Origin: Cyathus striatus
Taxonomy: Eukaryota; Basidiomycota; Agaricomycetes; Agaricales; Nidulariaceae
DNA length: 64,000 nt
Direction of reading: 5' to 3'
Assembly: GCA_025738555.1 (NCBI GenBank)
Contig: JAOVFP010000006.1
Coordinates: 3,844,001-3,908,000, forward strand
Positions 37,201 through 48,818 of the stretch are shown piece after piece. Positions within the stretch are counted from its first letter, which is position 1. Each line of letters opens with the position of its first letter. A model generated the notes under the pieces. That model was not told where the DNA came from. It saw nothing but the letters and a program-made list of their open reading frames with translations, and ran no database searches. The position numbers were made by a program, and so were the translations under genes.

Positions 37201-39310
37201 ATGTCTTCCAAAGCAGTGTATGTTGCAATGATATCAAATGGAGAAGTGTTAGTTAAATCATTATCAATTGCCTGCATTCTTGTTTCATCAGTTCGGTTAT
37301 TATTATCAAACATTCCACATAGTTCGGCTTGTTCAACACAATCAAATGCATTTACATATTGTGAAGATATGTGCTGAATCAAACAATTACTAATTGATTC
37401 TAGGTGTTCAATTATTTGTTCCTGAGAGCTGTATTCACCAAGAAAATCGACATTTGCCTGGGAGTGACTTCCTCTTCCTGTAACATGAGTATTTGGAGTT
37501 CAATTTTTCTCTCTCATCTTAGCAAAGTGGTTATCTTGACTATCTTTACACTCATGAAGAATTTGCATGTTATCAATACAATGCCATACTTGCTGACTAC
37601 ATGTGGAGTAGAATGACTCATAACTGTCCAGCCAAGACATATTTGTATTTCTGAGGTCTTCAACATTTCTCCAGGGCTTGAATAAGATTAACATCAACTG
37701 TGCATGTCAGATCTTTGGCTTTTCTCTATCTCACCTAGGAATTCCAGGTCCACATGGTACTGGAACATACATAGTACCAGAGGAATGAAGTACAGTGCAG
37801 TGCATTGAATATTCTGGATGATTGTGTTTATATGCAAAATACAGTCTCTTTTGGTGGCTCTGGCTCGGAGTTGGTTGAATCATTTCAGTTTCTTCCATTG
37901 CATCTGAGTCATCCTCACTATCAGAGACCAAATTCTCTCTGCTGCACATTTGAACACTATGAGAGTGTTGCTTTGGCTTTATAATTTTGTCAACAGTTGA
38001 AGTATAATCCCACACATTCATAGAATCAAGTTTACTACTTCATAGCTGATAGTCTAATACCTGTGAAACCTTTGCAATTAGTGTTCCTGAATTATCAGTT
38101 GTAATGGATACATCCATTTCATCATCTGGTGGATATGTGTTACTGTTCTCTAAATGAGAATTTGTTTGAGAGGTACTGTCTTCACCATTGCATTCACCAC
38201 TACTTTGTGAGGAGTCAGAAGAATTTACCGAATAATCAGAATGTTCTGTATTATTATAAATGATTTCAGCTTGAGAAGGCAACCAGCATTCAGGGGAAGG
38301 AAGTTGTTTTTCAATAAATTGTTCAAATGATGTCAAGAATAGACTTTTAAGTTTGTGACTGGTAAAATGATCCTCAAAATCTATCAGATATGAAACAACT
38401 TGTTGAGACGATAGCTCTTGATGTGAAATCATAGCATATGCACACTTTTGAAGTAGCTTATGAGCATGAGAAGCTAAATTATCTTCATGTGAATTGAATT
38501 CACCTAATTTTTGTACTGCTAATTGAAGTGCTGCGAAAGCTACATGAGCTATCAGTTGAGTTTTGGTAATATAATCTGAAATGTAGTAGAAAACTGCTTT
38601 TGCTGCTGCTCCTGAGAGAATAAATCAAATATCAATGTTGCATCGAAGTGCTTCAATTACAGTGAAGTTGAAATTGTTGACAAAGTCATTTAGACAATGG
38701 AGAAAATTTTCTCCTTTCTCCTCATCAAATGTACTATATTCAACAACATTTCCTTTACCAAGTCCAAATCTACATTCCTTTGCCTCTCCTGGTTTCCAGT
38801 ACTTGTAACATGTCGATGAATGTTTATAAGATTGACATTGTGTTACTAAGTGATGTAGATCTTTTTGACAGGCTCTCATAAAATCTTCATATGTGACATG
38901 GTGACTCTGATTGATACCATGGACAGAACACACATGTGCTGAAGTTGATGGAACACTTAAATTTGGATCTGGATCAGTTGGTATTTCATTTGAGATTGTA
39001 TCATCAAGAAAAGCCAGCAGGCAATCATGGAACTCAGTATCTCCATGACCTACAATTTGATCTTTAATTTCCTGAGGATTTAGTGTGCCCTCAACCCATA
39101 CAATCATATGACAGTGTAATGTACCACTTCCTTGAGCTTCCACACAGCTGTAATAAGCATTTGTTACTCCAAAAATACCTTCATTGATGTTAACTCCATT
39201 AACAGGCTGATATCCCATAATGCAGCAAATAAATTGTTTCATGCAAATATTAAAAACTGTGCTGCAACTGAAGGGTTATGTGCAACCAAGCAAGCTTGTA
39301 GCTAAAAGAG
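34262..39310 (-). pseudogene. Helitron RepHel (Rep nuclease plus Pif1-like helicase), decayed and interrupted
   Basis: On the minus strand: end of the Rep domain with the HUH-type block GTLHCHMIVWVEG (about 39100), then CRFGLGKG, FNFTVIEALRCNIDI, FILSGAAAKAVFYYISDYIT, MISHQELSSQQVVSYL and LMLILFKPWRNVEDL. The helicase follows with motif I MYLGSQGGTGKSRVINCL (about 36880), AYTGVAAQNILGMTLHAALC, motif II FIDEISMV (about 34810) and GDFAQLPPVGQ, and ends with NLHWYYAID. TGA codons in DI.FILSG, YQL.SSKLD, IPR.DREK, PKI.HAQL and EKN.TPNTH sit at Arg-compatible places; one TAG precedes LSAYTG. A 1.8-kb hAT-like element splits it at 34911. The N-terminus is cut off near the LTR at 39413. Rolling-circle transposition is the family function; this copy is dead. 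Confidence 0.88.
34911..36729. mobile_element. hAT-like non-autonomous element with a second type of ends, inside RepHel
   Basis: Perfect 8-bp duplication GCAGCATG at 34903-34910 and 36730-36737. Ends GGGCAGCAAGAAAATTC and (reverse) AGGGCACATAGAAAATTC, followed inside by a near-perfect inverted repeat TGGGCACACACAAAAGTGAG. Removing it joins LGMTLHAALCLNQR of the helicase in frame. It has no transposase. The contents are satellite-like: TTGAGCATGAGTGTGATTGG / ACACTCATGCTCAATGTCC units of about 60-80 bp (35640-36190), GAAGCAGGGGGCTTCAGAA-type repeats (35370-35590) and TTGAGCATGAAGT repeats (36240-36440). The ends differ from the CAGTA/GAGCTC family, but the architecture is the same. Confidence 0.9.
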
Positions 39311-39412
39311 AGAGGCATATGGTTTAGGAACACTGTACAGGTGTACTGGACCCATCACATGGTAAGTGTGGGACATTGCTCAGCTAATAGCTTGAAGCCT
39401 CAAACCAAGAGG

Positions 39413-41313
39413 TAAAGTACCTAGTTTAGCACAACATAGTATAAATTAAAATATATGTAATTTCACTCACACCATGTACACTCACTAAGAAGGTGCTCAG
39501 TGGGTAAGACTCAGATGCAAAATGCTTCCGGGCAAAGTAAGTAAATGGGGACGTGTCAAAGACTGATGTTCACAAAGGGAAACAGCTTAGCGAACACTTT
39601 GATGCGTGTTTTGATGCGTGTTCCTTAATCTCGGACGTAGCATGGGCTTAATACGCCTAGCGTACTCCTACCTATTATAAAAACATTATTTCTATATACT
39701 ATGTGCTACTTACAAATGGTATAATATACATGGGTTGTATTTAGTAGCTAAGGTAGAGGTCCCAGACCGTTAGCTAGCGTGGGAACGATTCGCGCTAATA
39801 AGGGACATAACTAGCCTAAGTAGGAAAGCGTCTAAGAATAGAAACACCGACGTCAGAGTTTATTCTCGACATCGGTGGGAAATAGTTACCAGTAAGGCCG
39901 GAGATCAAGCTAAGCATGCGTCTATTCTAATAATAGATTATCGAAGCCATGTTATTGTTTCATAGGAAAAGACATGAGATCTAGACTCACGGCAAATGCT
40001 GCTATCTAACCACGCTGTACCAGTGCTGTGCATCAGCATGCCATAGGTGCCTGGATAGGCCTGAGACCCAGCATTCCCAGCCGGCTTATTCAGCGTTTCC
40101 CATTTCCATGCGTCAAAGCGTGTGGCATCACACCTTCATATGGAGTGTCTCACCTGCGGATGTGGCTTATTGTACTTTGCTATCTTTCCATATGGACGCA
40201 TTCTTGGCACTCATATGTTTGGTATATTCGTGATTTACTCTGGTCCATCCCAGACACCTGTCTCCAGTCTAAAAGTCTACTTTACAGCTTAGCTGATGTG
40301 TAATTACTGCTTTTGTATTAACTATATAGTTTCTCTTAGCTGTGTTCTGTAAGATATTTAATAGGTAGATTTGTGTAGTAGAAGGGCAGTCTCCTGTGCC
40401 CCGAGAAATACCATCTAGCATCGTGCTTTAGTATTTGTGTGAGCTTTGAGATTCTAAGTGCAACGTGAAGTGTGAAGTTATAAGCCTGTGTTAAGTCTGA
40501 GATTAAGGAATGCGCATCAAAACGCGCATCAAAGCGTTCACTAAGTGTACACTCCCTCTTGAACGTCGGTTTTCAACACCATTTCTATACTTTACTTCGC
40601 CTGGAAGCACCTTGCATCCGAGCCTTACCCACCGAGCACTTTCTTAGTGAGCATACACAGTGTGAGTTTTATTATTAATATTTACATTTACACTACATTG
40701 CACTAAACTAGGTACTTTAGGCTTATGACTTCTCACTTCACATTGCACTTAGAATCTCAAAGCTCACACAAATACTAAAGCACAATGCTAGATGGTATTT
40801 CTCAGGGCACAGGAGACTGCCCTTCTACTACACAAAGCTACCTATTAAATATCTTACAGAACATGGCTAAGAGAAACTATATAGTTAATACAAAAGCAGT
40901 AATTGCACATTAGCTAAGCTGTAAATTAGACTTTTAGACTGGATACAGGCATCTGGGATGGACCAGAGTAAATCACCAATATACAAATATATGGGCGCCA
41001 AGAATGCATTCACATGGGACAATAACGAAGGACAATAACTCGTCCTGCAGGAAGAATGCTCCATACAGAGGTGTGAGGCCACGTGCTTTGACGCATGGAA
41101 TGGGAACCACTGAATAAGCCTGCTGGAAATGCCAGGTCTCAGGCATAGGCTAGGCACCTATGGCATGCTGATGCACAGCACTGGTACAGCATGGTTAGAT
41201 AGCAGCAACTGCCATGGGTCTAGTGCTCATGCCTTTTCCTATGACACAATAACATAGCTTCGATATTCTATTATTAGAATAGATGTGTGCTTAGCTTGAT
41301 CTCTGGCCTTACT
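39413..41313 (-). repeat. LTR of gypsy element 2 family (left relative), truncated, containing a nested solo LTR
   Basis: Starts (plus-strand side) TAAAGTACCTAGTTTAGC, as do 45879 and 54828. 39413-39648 and 40720-41313 together match 54828-55604, so one LTR has been split by the insertion at 39649-40719. The right side breaks off after CTCTGGCCTTACT, where a relative of the 10-kb arm begins. It truncates the Helitron gene on its left. Confidence 0.75.
39649..40719 (+). mobile_element. Nested solo LTR of the gypsy element 2 family
   Basis: Opposite in orientation to its host LTR. Ends TAATACGCCTAG...CTAGGTACTTTA, flanked by GGCT on both sides (39645-39648 and 40720-40723). Excising it restores the host sequence GGCTTATGACTTCTC seen intact at 55050. 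This fixes the unusual TAA...TTA ends of this LTR family and points to a 4-bp duplication. The short open frames inside (40028-40303, and the mirror frames at 40885 and 55180) recur with the LTR and are not supported as genes. Confidence 0.8.
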
Positions 41314-42255
41314 TATCATGTGTTTTTCATGCATGTCACATTTTTCAAGTGCATTGCAACTTTTCACAAATATCATGCTTTCCAATCACATTAGATTTTT
41401 TTATCTCTACCACTATTCAAGTTGTCATGAGAGTGGAGTAAGTATTTAATAGTATGGAGTAAATTATATATGCAGAGGAAACAATATGTACTTGTAGAAT
41501 TGAAGATTGTAACATGGAAAATAACAATTAAATGTTATAGAAGTGTGGTAGTGATAAGAAACTAAAATGAAAAATATAGTGTATATGTAGTAGAAGTCTT
41601 GCCCCCACTGACAGAGCATGAGAAAGTTGGAAATGGGATCATATAATGTTTAATAATCAGAACTAGAGATGTAATGAAATGACAAAGTAAAACTATAATG
41701 GTTAGTCTGGATATGAGAGATGATGAGGTGGAAATATTTAACAACTGAACAGAAAAGAACATATACTGAAAGAACTACATATAAATAGCAAATCTGAAAG
41801 AATGGTGAGTATATGTGATTCCACATCACATCAAACTCACATGTCTCAGTTATTAGATGATAATCATTCTTGCATTAACTATTGGATATTCTTATATCTT
41901 CAACACACGTTATTAAGTCACATATAGACTTGCTCTATATGATTACATGACACTTCTATACTGTCTTGTGTTTCACATCTCTCATTTATATTGTATAGTT
42001 CTTTTAGTATTAGTATCCATTCATACATATGAAACCCCCTATTGTACTTCTCTTCACTTTCTTGCTCAGTGGCCCTCATTTCTTGCCTAAGAAAAACTTA
42101 CTGTTATTTTTCTATAGTCATGTGTAGTATTGTCATACAGGGTCTGAATCAATAACTGACTTGTCAATGCAAGAGGCTGAATTACACTACTAAGTATGAG
42201 CTATGGGTTAAATGTGGCATCACTGAGTGCTCTGATTCCTTGGATATGAAAGGTA
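41314..42255 (+). repeat. Diverged relative of the 10-kb LTR-like arm
   Basis: Aligns by eye with 9873-9960 and 10600-11450 (for example AGTCACATAT..ACTTRCTCTATAT and GTGCTCTGATTCCT), roughly 75-80% similar. It lies between the truncated LTR and a truncated antisense gene. Confidence 0.65.
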
Positions 42256-42383
42256 CCAAAGCCAGGCAATGTGCTAGCTATCAGAAGTTATGAACAGTGC
42301 AATATGTGTTTTTGTCTGGACACTGATCCCAATTTTAGTAATTAGCTTATGTCTTCGTTCACCTGTAGCTCACTGTTGGAAGG

Positions 42384-42390
42384 TATAAAA
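42384..42390 (+). promoter_or_regulatory. TATA box of the truncated antisense gene
   Basis: TATAAAA in GGTATAAAAACCCTGTATTC, about 107 bp before the ATG at 42491. The whole promoter matches that of the intact gene at 48712. Confidence 0.6.
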
Positions 42391-42490
42391 ACCCTGTATT
42401 CTCCTCGCTAGTCTTCAGCATTCCTGCTACTGTTCTCTCCTATTTTCCTGCTTACTTCCCACTTTTCCATTCTACTTTTTTGTCATTGTA

Positions 42491-43028
42491 ATGGCTGACA
42501 ATTTCCCATCTGAAGCCGCATTTCTTGACACCACTCATGGTTTACACACGAAGACGGGGCACTGGCAAGCCCAGTGCAACATGATGTCTAGCGCCCAACT
42601 TCATACTGAGATGCACAAGGAGGCCACTATGCTCATAAGTGTTTGCTTAACTATTGTACCAGTTGCTAGCTAATTGCCCCTCTTTTCTAGGAGATGTTGT
42701 TAGAGTATGCCGAGGTTTTCCCTGCAATGCTCAAACACTCCATCATTGAGGAGGTTGTGAGAAAGAGTCGTTCACTCTATATTTTCCTCAAGAACAGGTA
42801 TAAGTTGGTGAAGTCGGCAGGCCTCTTTGCTCTCCTTGAGCAGGCTTGGGCTGTAATTGAGCCAAGGGTCTGTGCTGCTGAGGCTATTGCCACCATTCTT
42901 ATTCCCAACATTATTTCTGCTCCTACTGCGCTGCCTGCAACACCTGTTACCTCTTGTCATCCTGTAAGTTATCCTAGCTAACAGTTCTGTATTTTATTAA
43001 CCAAGATCTCCTTAGATTTCCAGCAAGG
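42491..43028 (+). pseudogene. Truncated copy of antisense gene 2
   Basis: Exon 1 (MADNFPSEAAFLDTTHGLHT...KEATML) and exon 2 (EMLLEYAEVFPAMLKHSIIE ... VIEPRVCAAEAIATI) correspond to the gene at 48819, with the same two introns. Shortly after exon 3 begins (ISSKGS) the sequence jumps into integrase sequence of the minus-strand gypsy (43034). Differences from the intact copy are often CG against TG or CA (for example GACGCTGCTCGTGG against GACACCACTCATGG). Confidence 0.85.
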
Positions 43029-43029
43029 G

Positions 43030-43985
43030 TTCCAATTTGAAAGATCGATGGTGTTTCTGTAAGGACAGGCATTGTCTCAAACAATTGTTTCTGTCATCTC
43101 TGACAAATATGACAGGTAGCTATATACCATTGTACATCGTTAGAGACCTGCGGCCACCAAAATCTATGTGTTAATAGTTCTGTAGTCACAAATACCCTGC
43201 GATGCCCTAAAGTATCATGTGCTGCCTTCATCATATACATGTGCTCTTCCTTTTCTACAAACAACTTATGTTGTCCTTCATCATCCTTGTAATACAACTT
43301 ACCATTGTGCAATAAAAACCTGCTAGCTAACTCATAGTTTTGTTTGTCCTCCTTAGTCCACCCACTACTTTCAGACTTTGGATTTGCTAAGAGTTCGTGC
43401 ATGCTTTCTATGTGTTGATCCATAAATCATGCTTGTTCCTTATGGTGATCTTCTGAATACAACACCCTTAGCTCAGGGTTATCTTTCAGGGTTGGGTCAG
43501 GTACTACTGGGACTTGTATGAATTTCTGCAGATATGTTTGCTGAGCCAGAGCACATTTATCAGAATTTATTATCTGTTGTCTGATTTCCTGTTCTTTATG
43601 ATATTCTTCCTTAGCCATATTTAGCTCATCCTTAAATGAATCAATGTCCTCAGCAATATCATACAGAAATCCTGTTCTATTGTCAATCTCATCGTAAAAT
43701 TCTTCAAGCTTCAATGGGTCAGGATCACTGTCTCTGGCTTCATATATTGTATTGGCTTTTCATCATCCTCAGATTCATCAGTAAACACCCAGTCTGTTTG
43801 ATTCCCCAGTACATACCTTCACCTAGATAGACCATCTGGCCCAAATGTCTTCCCTGCTTTATGAACTAGTGTAAAGAAGAAATTTTTACAAATATAATCC
43901 ACCCATCTATTTGTAGTGGTGTTTGGCATTCCCCCTGGATTATTCAATATCCCATGCAAATATTTTGCATGGGTTTAAGTGACGT
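43030..43985 (-). pseudogene. Gypsy element 2, left relative: RNase H end and integrase zinc-binding region
   Basis: Minus-strand reading: RNase H tail (NNPGGMPNTTTNRWVDYI, VHKAGKTFGPDGLSR.RYVLG), an acidic linker (LKLEEFYDEIDN), then the integrase N-terminal zinc region ASRFLLHNGKLYY, HDTLGHRRVF, TELLTHRFWWP and IATCHICQR. The TGA at 43819-43821 is CGA in the sister copy at 52166-52168. Near 43970-43985 a deletion joins RNase H sequence to an RT start fragment. After CHICQR the rest of the integrase is missing. Confidence 0.85.
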
Positions 43986-45878
43986 CGTCATGGAAGATAG
44001 CTACTGAATTCGTCCATCCCATAGGTAAGGTAACTAATCTTAATGCTCCAATTTGACTTTCTTCGCAACAGGTTTATATTTCTTTCCGGCGAATACATGT
44101 CGTACCGACTTTTTCTTGGTGGGCACGGATTTCTTGACTATGTCATGGAAATTTACCACCCATCCATCTCCTTCCTTTCCTTCGCCTAGTCGTTGATTTA
44201 AATGTATATTTAACAACTGCGAAGCTTTCTCTTCCTTAATTTCACTGTGCTGTACTTGAGCCTGCAAGTATGCATAGGTTAACTCGTCTCCCTGGAAATT
44301 TTTGGTATTTTCTGGTATATACATACTATCTACTTCTAACTTTCCAAATCCATCTTCTGACACCACGGCTGCAAACTCTCCCTGATTTTTCATCAGCTCA
44401 TTAAATCCTGAAAATGCGACTCCTCTTGAACTACTGTCCGGCGTTTACCTCTAGCGTGCGTGGGAATAACAGTGCGTGCTCCCATTTCTGGGGATGTCAA
44501 TGTTATCATAGTTCTCCCATCTGTAGAAGTAACTATGTGACTAGCCATAAGTACATCAAAAGGTGCCCCAATAACATTTGGTATGGTGGTGACAGCAAAA
44601 TATGAACTTGTAAATACAGGGTTAGCTCACCCAAACTTAAGGGTATGTCCCTAGCTAATCCACAGGTTTGTTCTAAACCCCCATTCGTGCTTTGCATAGT
44701 TAAGCACACATCTGGGTCCCATTGGAGTCTGCATTTCTCAGCTAATGTTCTGCTCATAGTAACTATCTGCGAACCACTATCTAGAAGTGCATCTTCCACC
44801 AATGTATCATTTATCTTCCCTGAGATCACCCTTAACACTTCCGTATCCCTTGCAACAAATACATGACGCACTCTTTCTTCCAGAGAAAAAGTGTGCAGGT
44901 ACTGTGTGATTGGGTCTGACACTACCCATCCTTTTTCACTCTTACTAATCGACGGGTTTGGAAGCTCCTTATCTTCAACATAGATCCATTGAAGACTTGG
45001 TTTGCCTGGAGCCTCATCATCTGTAACTTCTTCAATCCTAGCTGCAAGCCTCTCATTAGCTAACTTATATTTATTATACATGCTATTCTTAGCTAATGGC
45101 ATACATTTCATAATGAGCTTTGCTTGCAACTCATTCCTGACTGCCAGTGATAATCCTAAAATATCTTTTGGCATCAATGTGATAGGTGCATCTAGGATCT
45201 TATCTACAACATCCTCAGGCTTCGCATTTGCGTCTACTTCCGCTCTCTGTCTATAGGCAGGTTGCCTTTTTGGTAGTTCATTCACCAGTATCAGCAAGTG
45301 ACCTGGGCTTGGTTTTATGGGCTTTATAAATCTAAAGGGTAGCTCCGGCCCTAATAAATTATCATTCTCTAACTCAGACACTTTTTTATGGGTTTCAACT
45401 TTTTCTTCTTTTTTCTGGGTTTTATTTATTTTTGTTCTTTTTAGTATATTTTCTTCCTCCTCACTATCTGATTCTGTATCCACAAGCTCTCCTTCTCGTT
45501 CTCTCTCTTCAAATCTGACTGCCTTTATTCTTGCACTGTCCTCCGGAGCACGTGTGACCTCAAGCTTTTCAAGAATGATTGGTTCGGGCCGCTGTACTTC
45601 CTTCCTCGAACCTCTCAGAAACCCAGATTGGTATCTTTACCAGTTCGCGTCTGTATGTACTGGCTCGGTCCCTCCCCATATTCCTGCCACGCGTCATTTT
45701 CTCTCTGCATTGTAGAGAACTGCAATTCTTGTATCTGCTGCTGCATGTACCTCATTTGCTCCATGGGTTGCTTGTACAAATTTACACTAGGAATCTCTGA
45801 TTCCTTTCTCTTCAACATCTTATCCACTAATTCTTTATAGGGATGAAACCCTCTTGGCAATATTTCATTCAATCCATT
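43986..45878 (-). pseudogene. Gypsy element 2, left relative: gag C-terminus and protease
   Basis: Reads NEILPRGFHPYKELVDKML, QPMEQMRYMQQQIQELQF, LLGPELPFRFIKPIKPSPGH, PITLMPKDILGLSLAVRNEL, RHVFVARDTEVLRVISGKI and the retropepsin block EDALLDSGSQIVTMSRTLA. It then runs through LSPPYQMLLG (the frame shifts at about 44530) to KYKPVAKKVKLEH. This copy keeps the protease that the right copy has lost. It is cut on the right by the LTR at 45879. Confidence 0.85.
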
Positions 45879-46044
45879 TAAAGTACCTAGTTTAGCGCAA
45901 TGTAGTATAAATTAAAATATATGTAATTTCACTCACACCACATACACTCACAATACAACCCATGTATATTTTACCGTTTGTAAGTAGCGCATAGAATATA
46001 GAAATAATGTTTTTATAATAGGTAGGAGTATGCTAGGTGTATTA
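45879..46044 (-). repeat. Short (166-bp) 3' LTR of gypsy element 2
   Basis: On the minus strand it starts TAATACACCTAGC directly after the polypurine tract and ends CTAGGTACTTTA. It matches the outer parts of the 1.0-kb LTRs at 54828-55850 and 39649-40719 but lacks about 850 bp between ...ACACTCAC and TACAACCC..., so it is an internally deleted LTR form. Confidence 0.75.
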
Positions 46045-46057
46045 TCTCCCCCCAACC
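46045..46057 (-). other. Polypurine tract of gypsy element 2
   Basis: Minus strand GGTTGGGGGGAGA abuts the LTR start TAATACACC, as expected for the plus-strand primer of a retroelement read on the minus strand. Confidence 0.65.
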
Positions 46058-46333
46058 AATAAATGACTGTCCTCAGTCACCGTTCCTTTGTGTACGATCA
46101 CTGTTCACACGCCTCTAAAAACCTAATATGAAGTCCCTGCCTTATGTTTATCTTGTATGGAAACCTGAGCTTAACTTATGACTCCAACAAACAAAACAGT
46201 GCTTGTCTTATCGCCAACACTGTGCCCCTATTTAATCTACTGTTATCTCGTGGCTCCTCTTTTTCTCAAACATCTCTCGTTTGTTTAACCCACTGCTTTT
46301 ACTATTACTCTGCTTATCCATTTTTCTTGCAAT

Positions 46334-48131
46334 ATGTCTGCCTTCAAAATCTCACCTGAAGACATGGCTTGGTGCCAAGAAATTGCTGCAAAGGCCGCTA
46401 ATGAAGCAGCAACAAACGCCCTGGCGGCGGCAATTGCCAAGGTACAGCAACGTGCAGAAGAGGAGGCACATCGGGTTGAAGCTGAGGAGGCTGAGGCAGT
46501 GAGGCTGGCTGATGAAGAGAAGGCTAAGAGGGTTGCTGAGGTGGAAGAAAATGCAAGGCGCGCTGAGGAAGAGAAGGCTACTAGGTGTGCTGATGCCAAT
46601 GCTATGGCCGCCTCTTCTTTTCCTGATATGGATTTACCCATGGCTGCTCCTGAAGATCCCGCTCTTCCCTTCTCAACTCAAGATGCCTCCACCACCCCTC
46701 CTTCTCTGGTTATGGAGGAAGAGGATGAACTCCTCAGTATGTCTCCTTTTTTTTCTTATCCAATGTTGCTAACACTAATTGTTTTTATTTTTAGAAGACA
46801 ATGTTCCCCTCCAACTTGATCTTTCCACTGTCGCTGCTGGTAAACGCAAGGCTGCTCCTAAACCCCCCACTACTTTTGCGCCAGCATCCAAGCACCACAA
46901 ATACTTTGGTGGAGTAGGAGTTGTTGATTCTCCAGGAAAAGTTACTCCTCTGCCTGAGTGTGAGGATCTTTTTATTTTCTTTTTATTTTTCTTTATTTTC
47001 TGACTTGTTTATTTAGCTACTACTCCTTCTGTAGCCGCTAGTGAACCAGAGCTTGCTTCTGCTTCCGGCTACCATCTTCGTGACCATTCTACCACATCTG
47101 CTCCGGCTTCCACTTCCTGGTACACTCGATCTCCTCAAGTCACTGTCATGGACCCTGCTAAAGCTAAGGCCTCCAGGTCTTCCAAGGCCTTGAAGGCATC
47201 ATCCAAAACTACTGGTACGAAGACAGTCAAGCATACCCCTGAGGAAATGCCTCAGCTGGTCTCGAATGAGCCAATTAATGTTGAGCTTCTTGAGAATAAT
47301 CTTCTCGAGCTGATCCAGCATTTTGGTGCCCATGCGTGTACCAATTGCATATCTCAGGGCCGAGAATGTGTTTTCCGTGGTTTTGGCCTTAAGTGCGGTG
47401 CCTGCGCTTCTGTATCAACCTCTCACTGCACCTTTTCTATTCCTCCTCCCAACACCAAGTTCGCTCTGTCTATTGCTCATTGCATTGGTAATTTTTCTAT
47501 TCTTGGTATGTATTTCTCTTTTTCCTTCTTTTATCATTCCCTAACTTCTTTTCTGGTTGCAGGTCTCAATCATGCATGTCGTGCCCTCGACATTAGTCAT
47601 ATGCACACTTATCATGCTTCGTTGGCTGCTGAGTTAGAGCAAGTGGAGTATGCTCAGAACTGTATTGCTGTGGTTCATCGGTTGGAAGATATTGCCTTCC
47701 TTCATTTTTTCGACCACTTGCATGCCGTTCATGGCATTTCCCCTGACTTTACTCCCGACCACCTTGACAACCTTAGGGAACTGGCTACCACTCTTGATCC
47801 TTGGCTCCCAAACCATAGAGATTTCCTTTCTCTCGAGACTGCCTTGGAACATGCATTTGCACTTCATACTTTCAACTTGCGCACCACTTCTACTGAGGAA
47901 ATTGCCAAATTTCCCAATGCTAAAGAAACCATTGTGATCCGGGACTTTTCTAATTCCCTTCATGCTCACAACCTTAGCGAATTGGGTGGGCTCTTCACTA
48001 ACCGTCAGTTGTACCCCCTTTCTCTCGAAGATCATTCCGGCAATGTTTCTAGTCCTTCCGGATCTTCTTCTGTTAGGGCTACGCATGAAGGAAACACTGA
48101 GCATAAGGTTGATTTGAAAAAGGCAGATTAG
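46334..48131 (+). CDS. Antisense gene 1 in gypsy element 2: Zn2Cys6-spaced cysteine-cluster protein
   Basis: Four exons with GT-AG introns: 46334-46736, 46795-46959, 47017-47505 and 47563-48131. Together they give an uninterrupted frame of about 541 aa; an alternative donor at 47488 would shorten it by 6 aa. The N-terminus is an Ala/Glu-rich predicted coiled coil (about residues 10-80, AEEEAHRVEAEEAEAVRLAD). A basic Ser/Lys-rich stretch precedes a cluster with spacing C-x2-C-x6-C-x8-C-x2-C-x7-C (from CTNCISQGREC to SHC), the Zn2Cys6 pattern of fungal transcription factors. Basic residues between the second and third Cys are scarce, so DNA binding is not assured. The C-terminal half is His/Leu-rich and probably helical. 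It lies between pol and the 3' LTR on the opposite strand. An AATAAA-like ATAAAATAAATT follows at about 48200. Confidence 0.7.
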
Positions 48132-48818
48132 GTAGTTGCTCTTATGAACATTTTTAAATACTCGCATCGATGTACACGCCCTTTTTTATGGGTTTTTCAT
48201 AAAATAAATTGCTCTTTCTTGGTCTTACATGTGTGAATGTGTGTTTTACAACCATGAGTACTTCTCAAGAAATTTAGCAACTGCTATCTCATTGACTAGT
48301 CGTTGTTCAACGAGAGTCTGAGTGCTTGAAGTCATATTGATACATACCTTTTGATGTGTGATGTGTCTTATCCTGCCGAGTGATGCCGAAATTAAAAGAT
48401 CTCATCTCGGAGTTATAGTGGACTTTCCATATACATCTGCTTAGATTATGCATGTGTTGTGATTGACTTCATCACTATTTTTCTAAACTCATTGCACCTA
48501 GCATACTGTTCATGCAATTTCAGAATTTGAGCTCTGTGAGCCTACTCTCTCCCCCCCTCCAACAATAAAAGCTGTCCTCGGCATACTTGCCAGACAATGT
48601 GCTATCTATCAGAAGTCATGAACAGTGCGATCCACGTTTTATTCTGGATGCTGATCCCAAACTTAGTAGTTAGCTTATGTCTTCTTTCGCCTGTAGCTCG
48701 CTGTTGGATGGTATAAAAACCCTGTATTCTCCTTGCTAGTCTTCAGCATTCTTGCTACTGTTCTCTCCTATTTTCCTGCTTACTTCCCACTTTTCCATTC
48801 TACTTTTTTGTCATTGTA
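48132..48818 (+). promoter_or_regulatory. Intergenic region and promoter of antisense gene 2
   Basis: TATAAAA at 48712-48718 (GGTATAAAAACCCTG), then a pyrimidine-rich leader (CTCTCCTATTTTCCTGCTTA) up to the ATG at 48819. The segment from about 48585 is duplicated, diverged, at 42270-42490. CTCCCCCCCTCC at about 48550 is a second purine/pyrimidine tract. Confidence 0.6.

Noticed and set aside
40028..40303. Small protein genes shared by 40028-40303, 40885-41157 and 55180-55452
   Set aside because: The frames recur only because the LTR recurs, in both orientations, without start context or known motif.
45879..46044. A 166-bp MITE
   Set aside because: A polypurine tract abuts one end and the longer relatives abut a primer-binding site, so it is better read as an LTR form.
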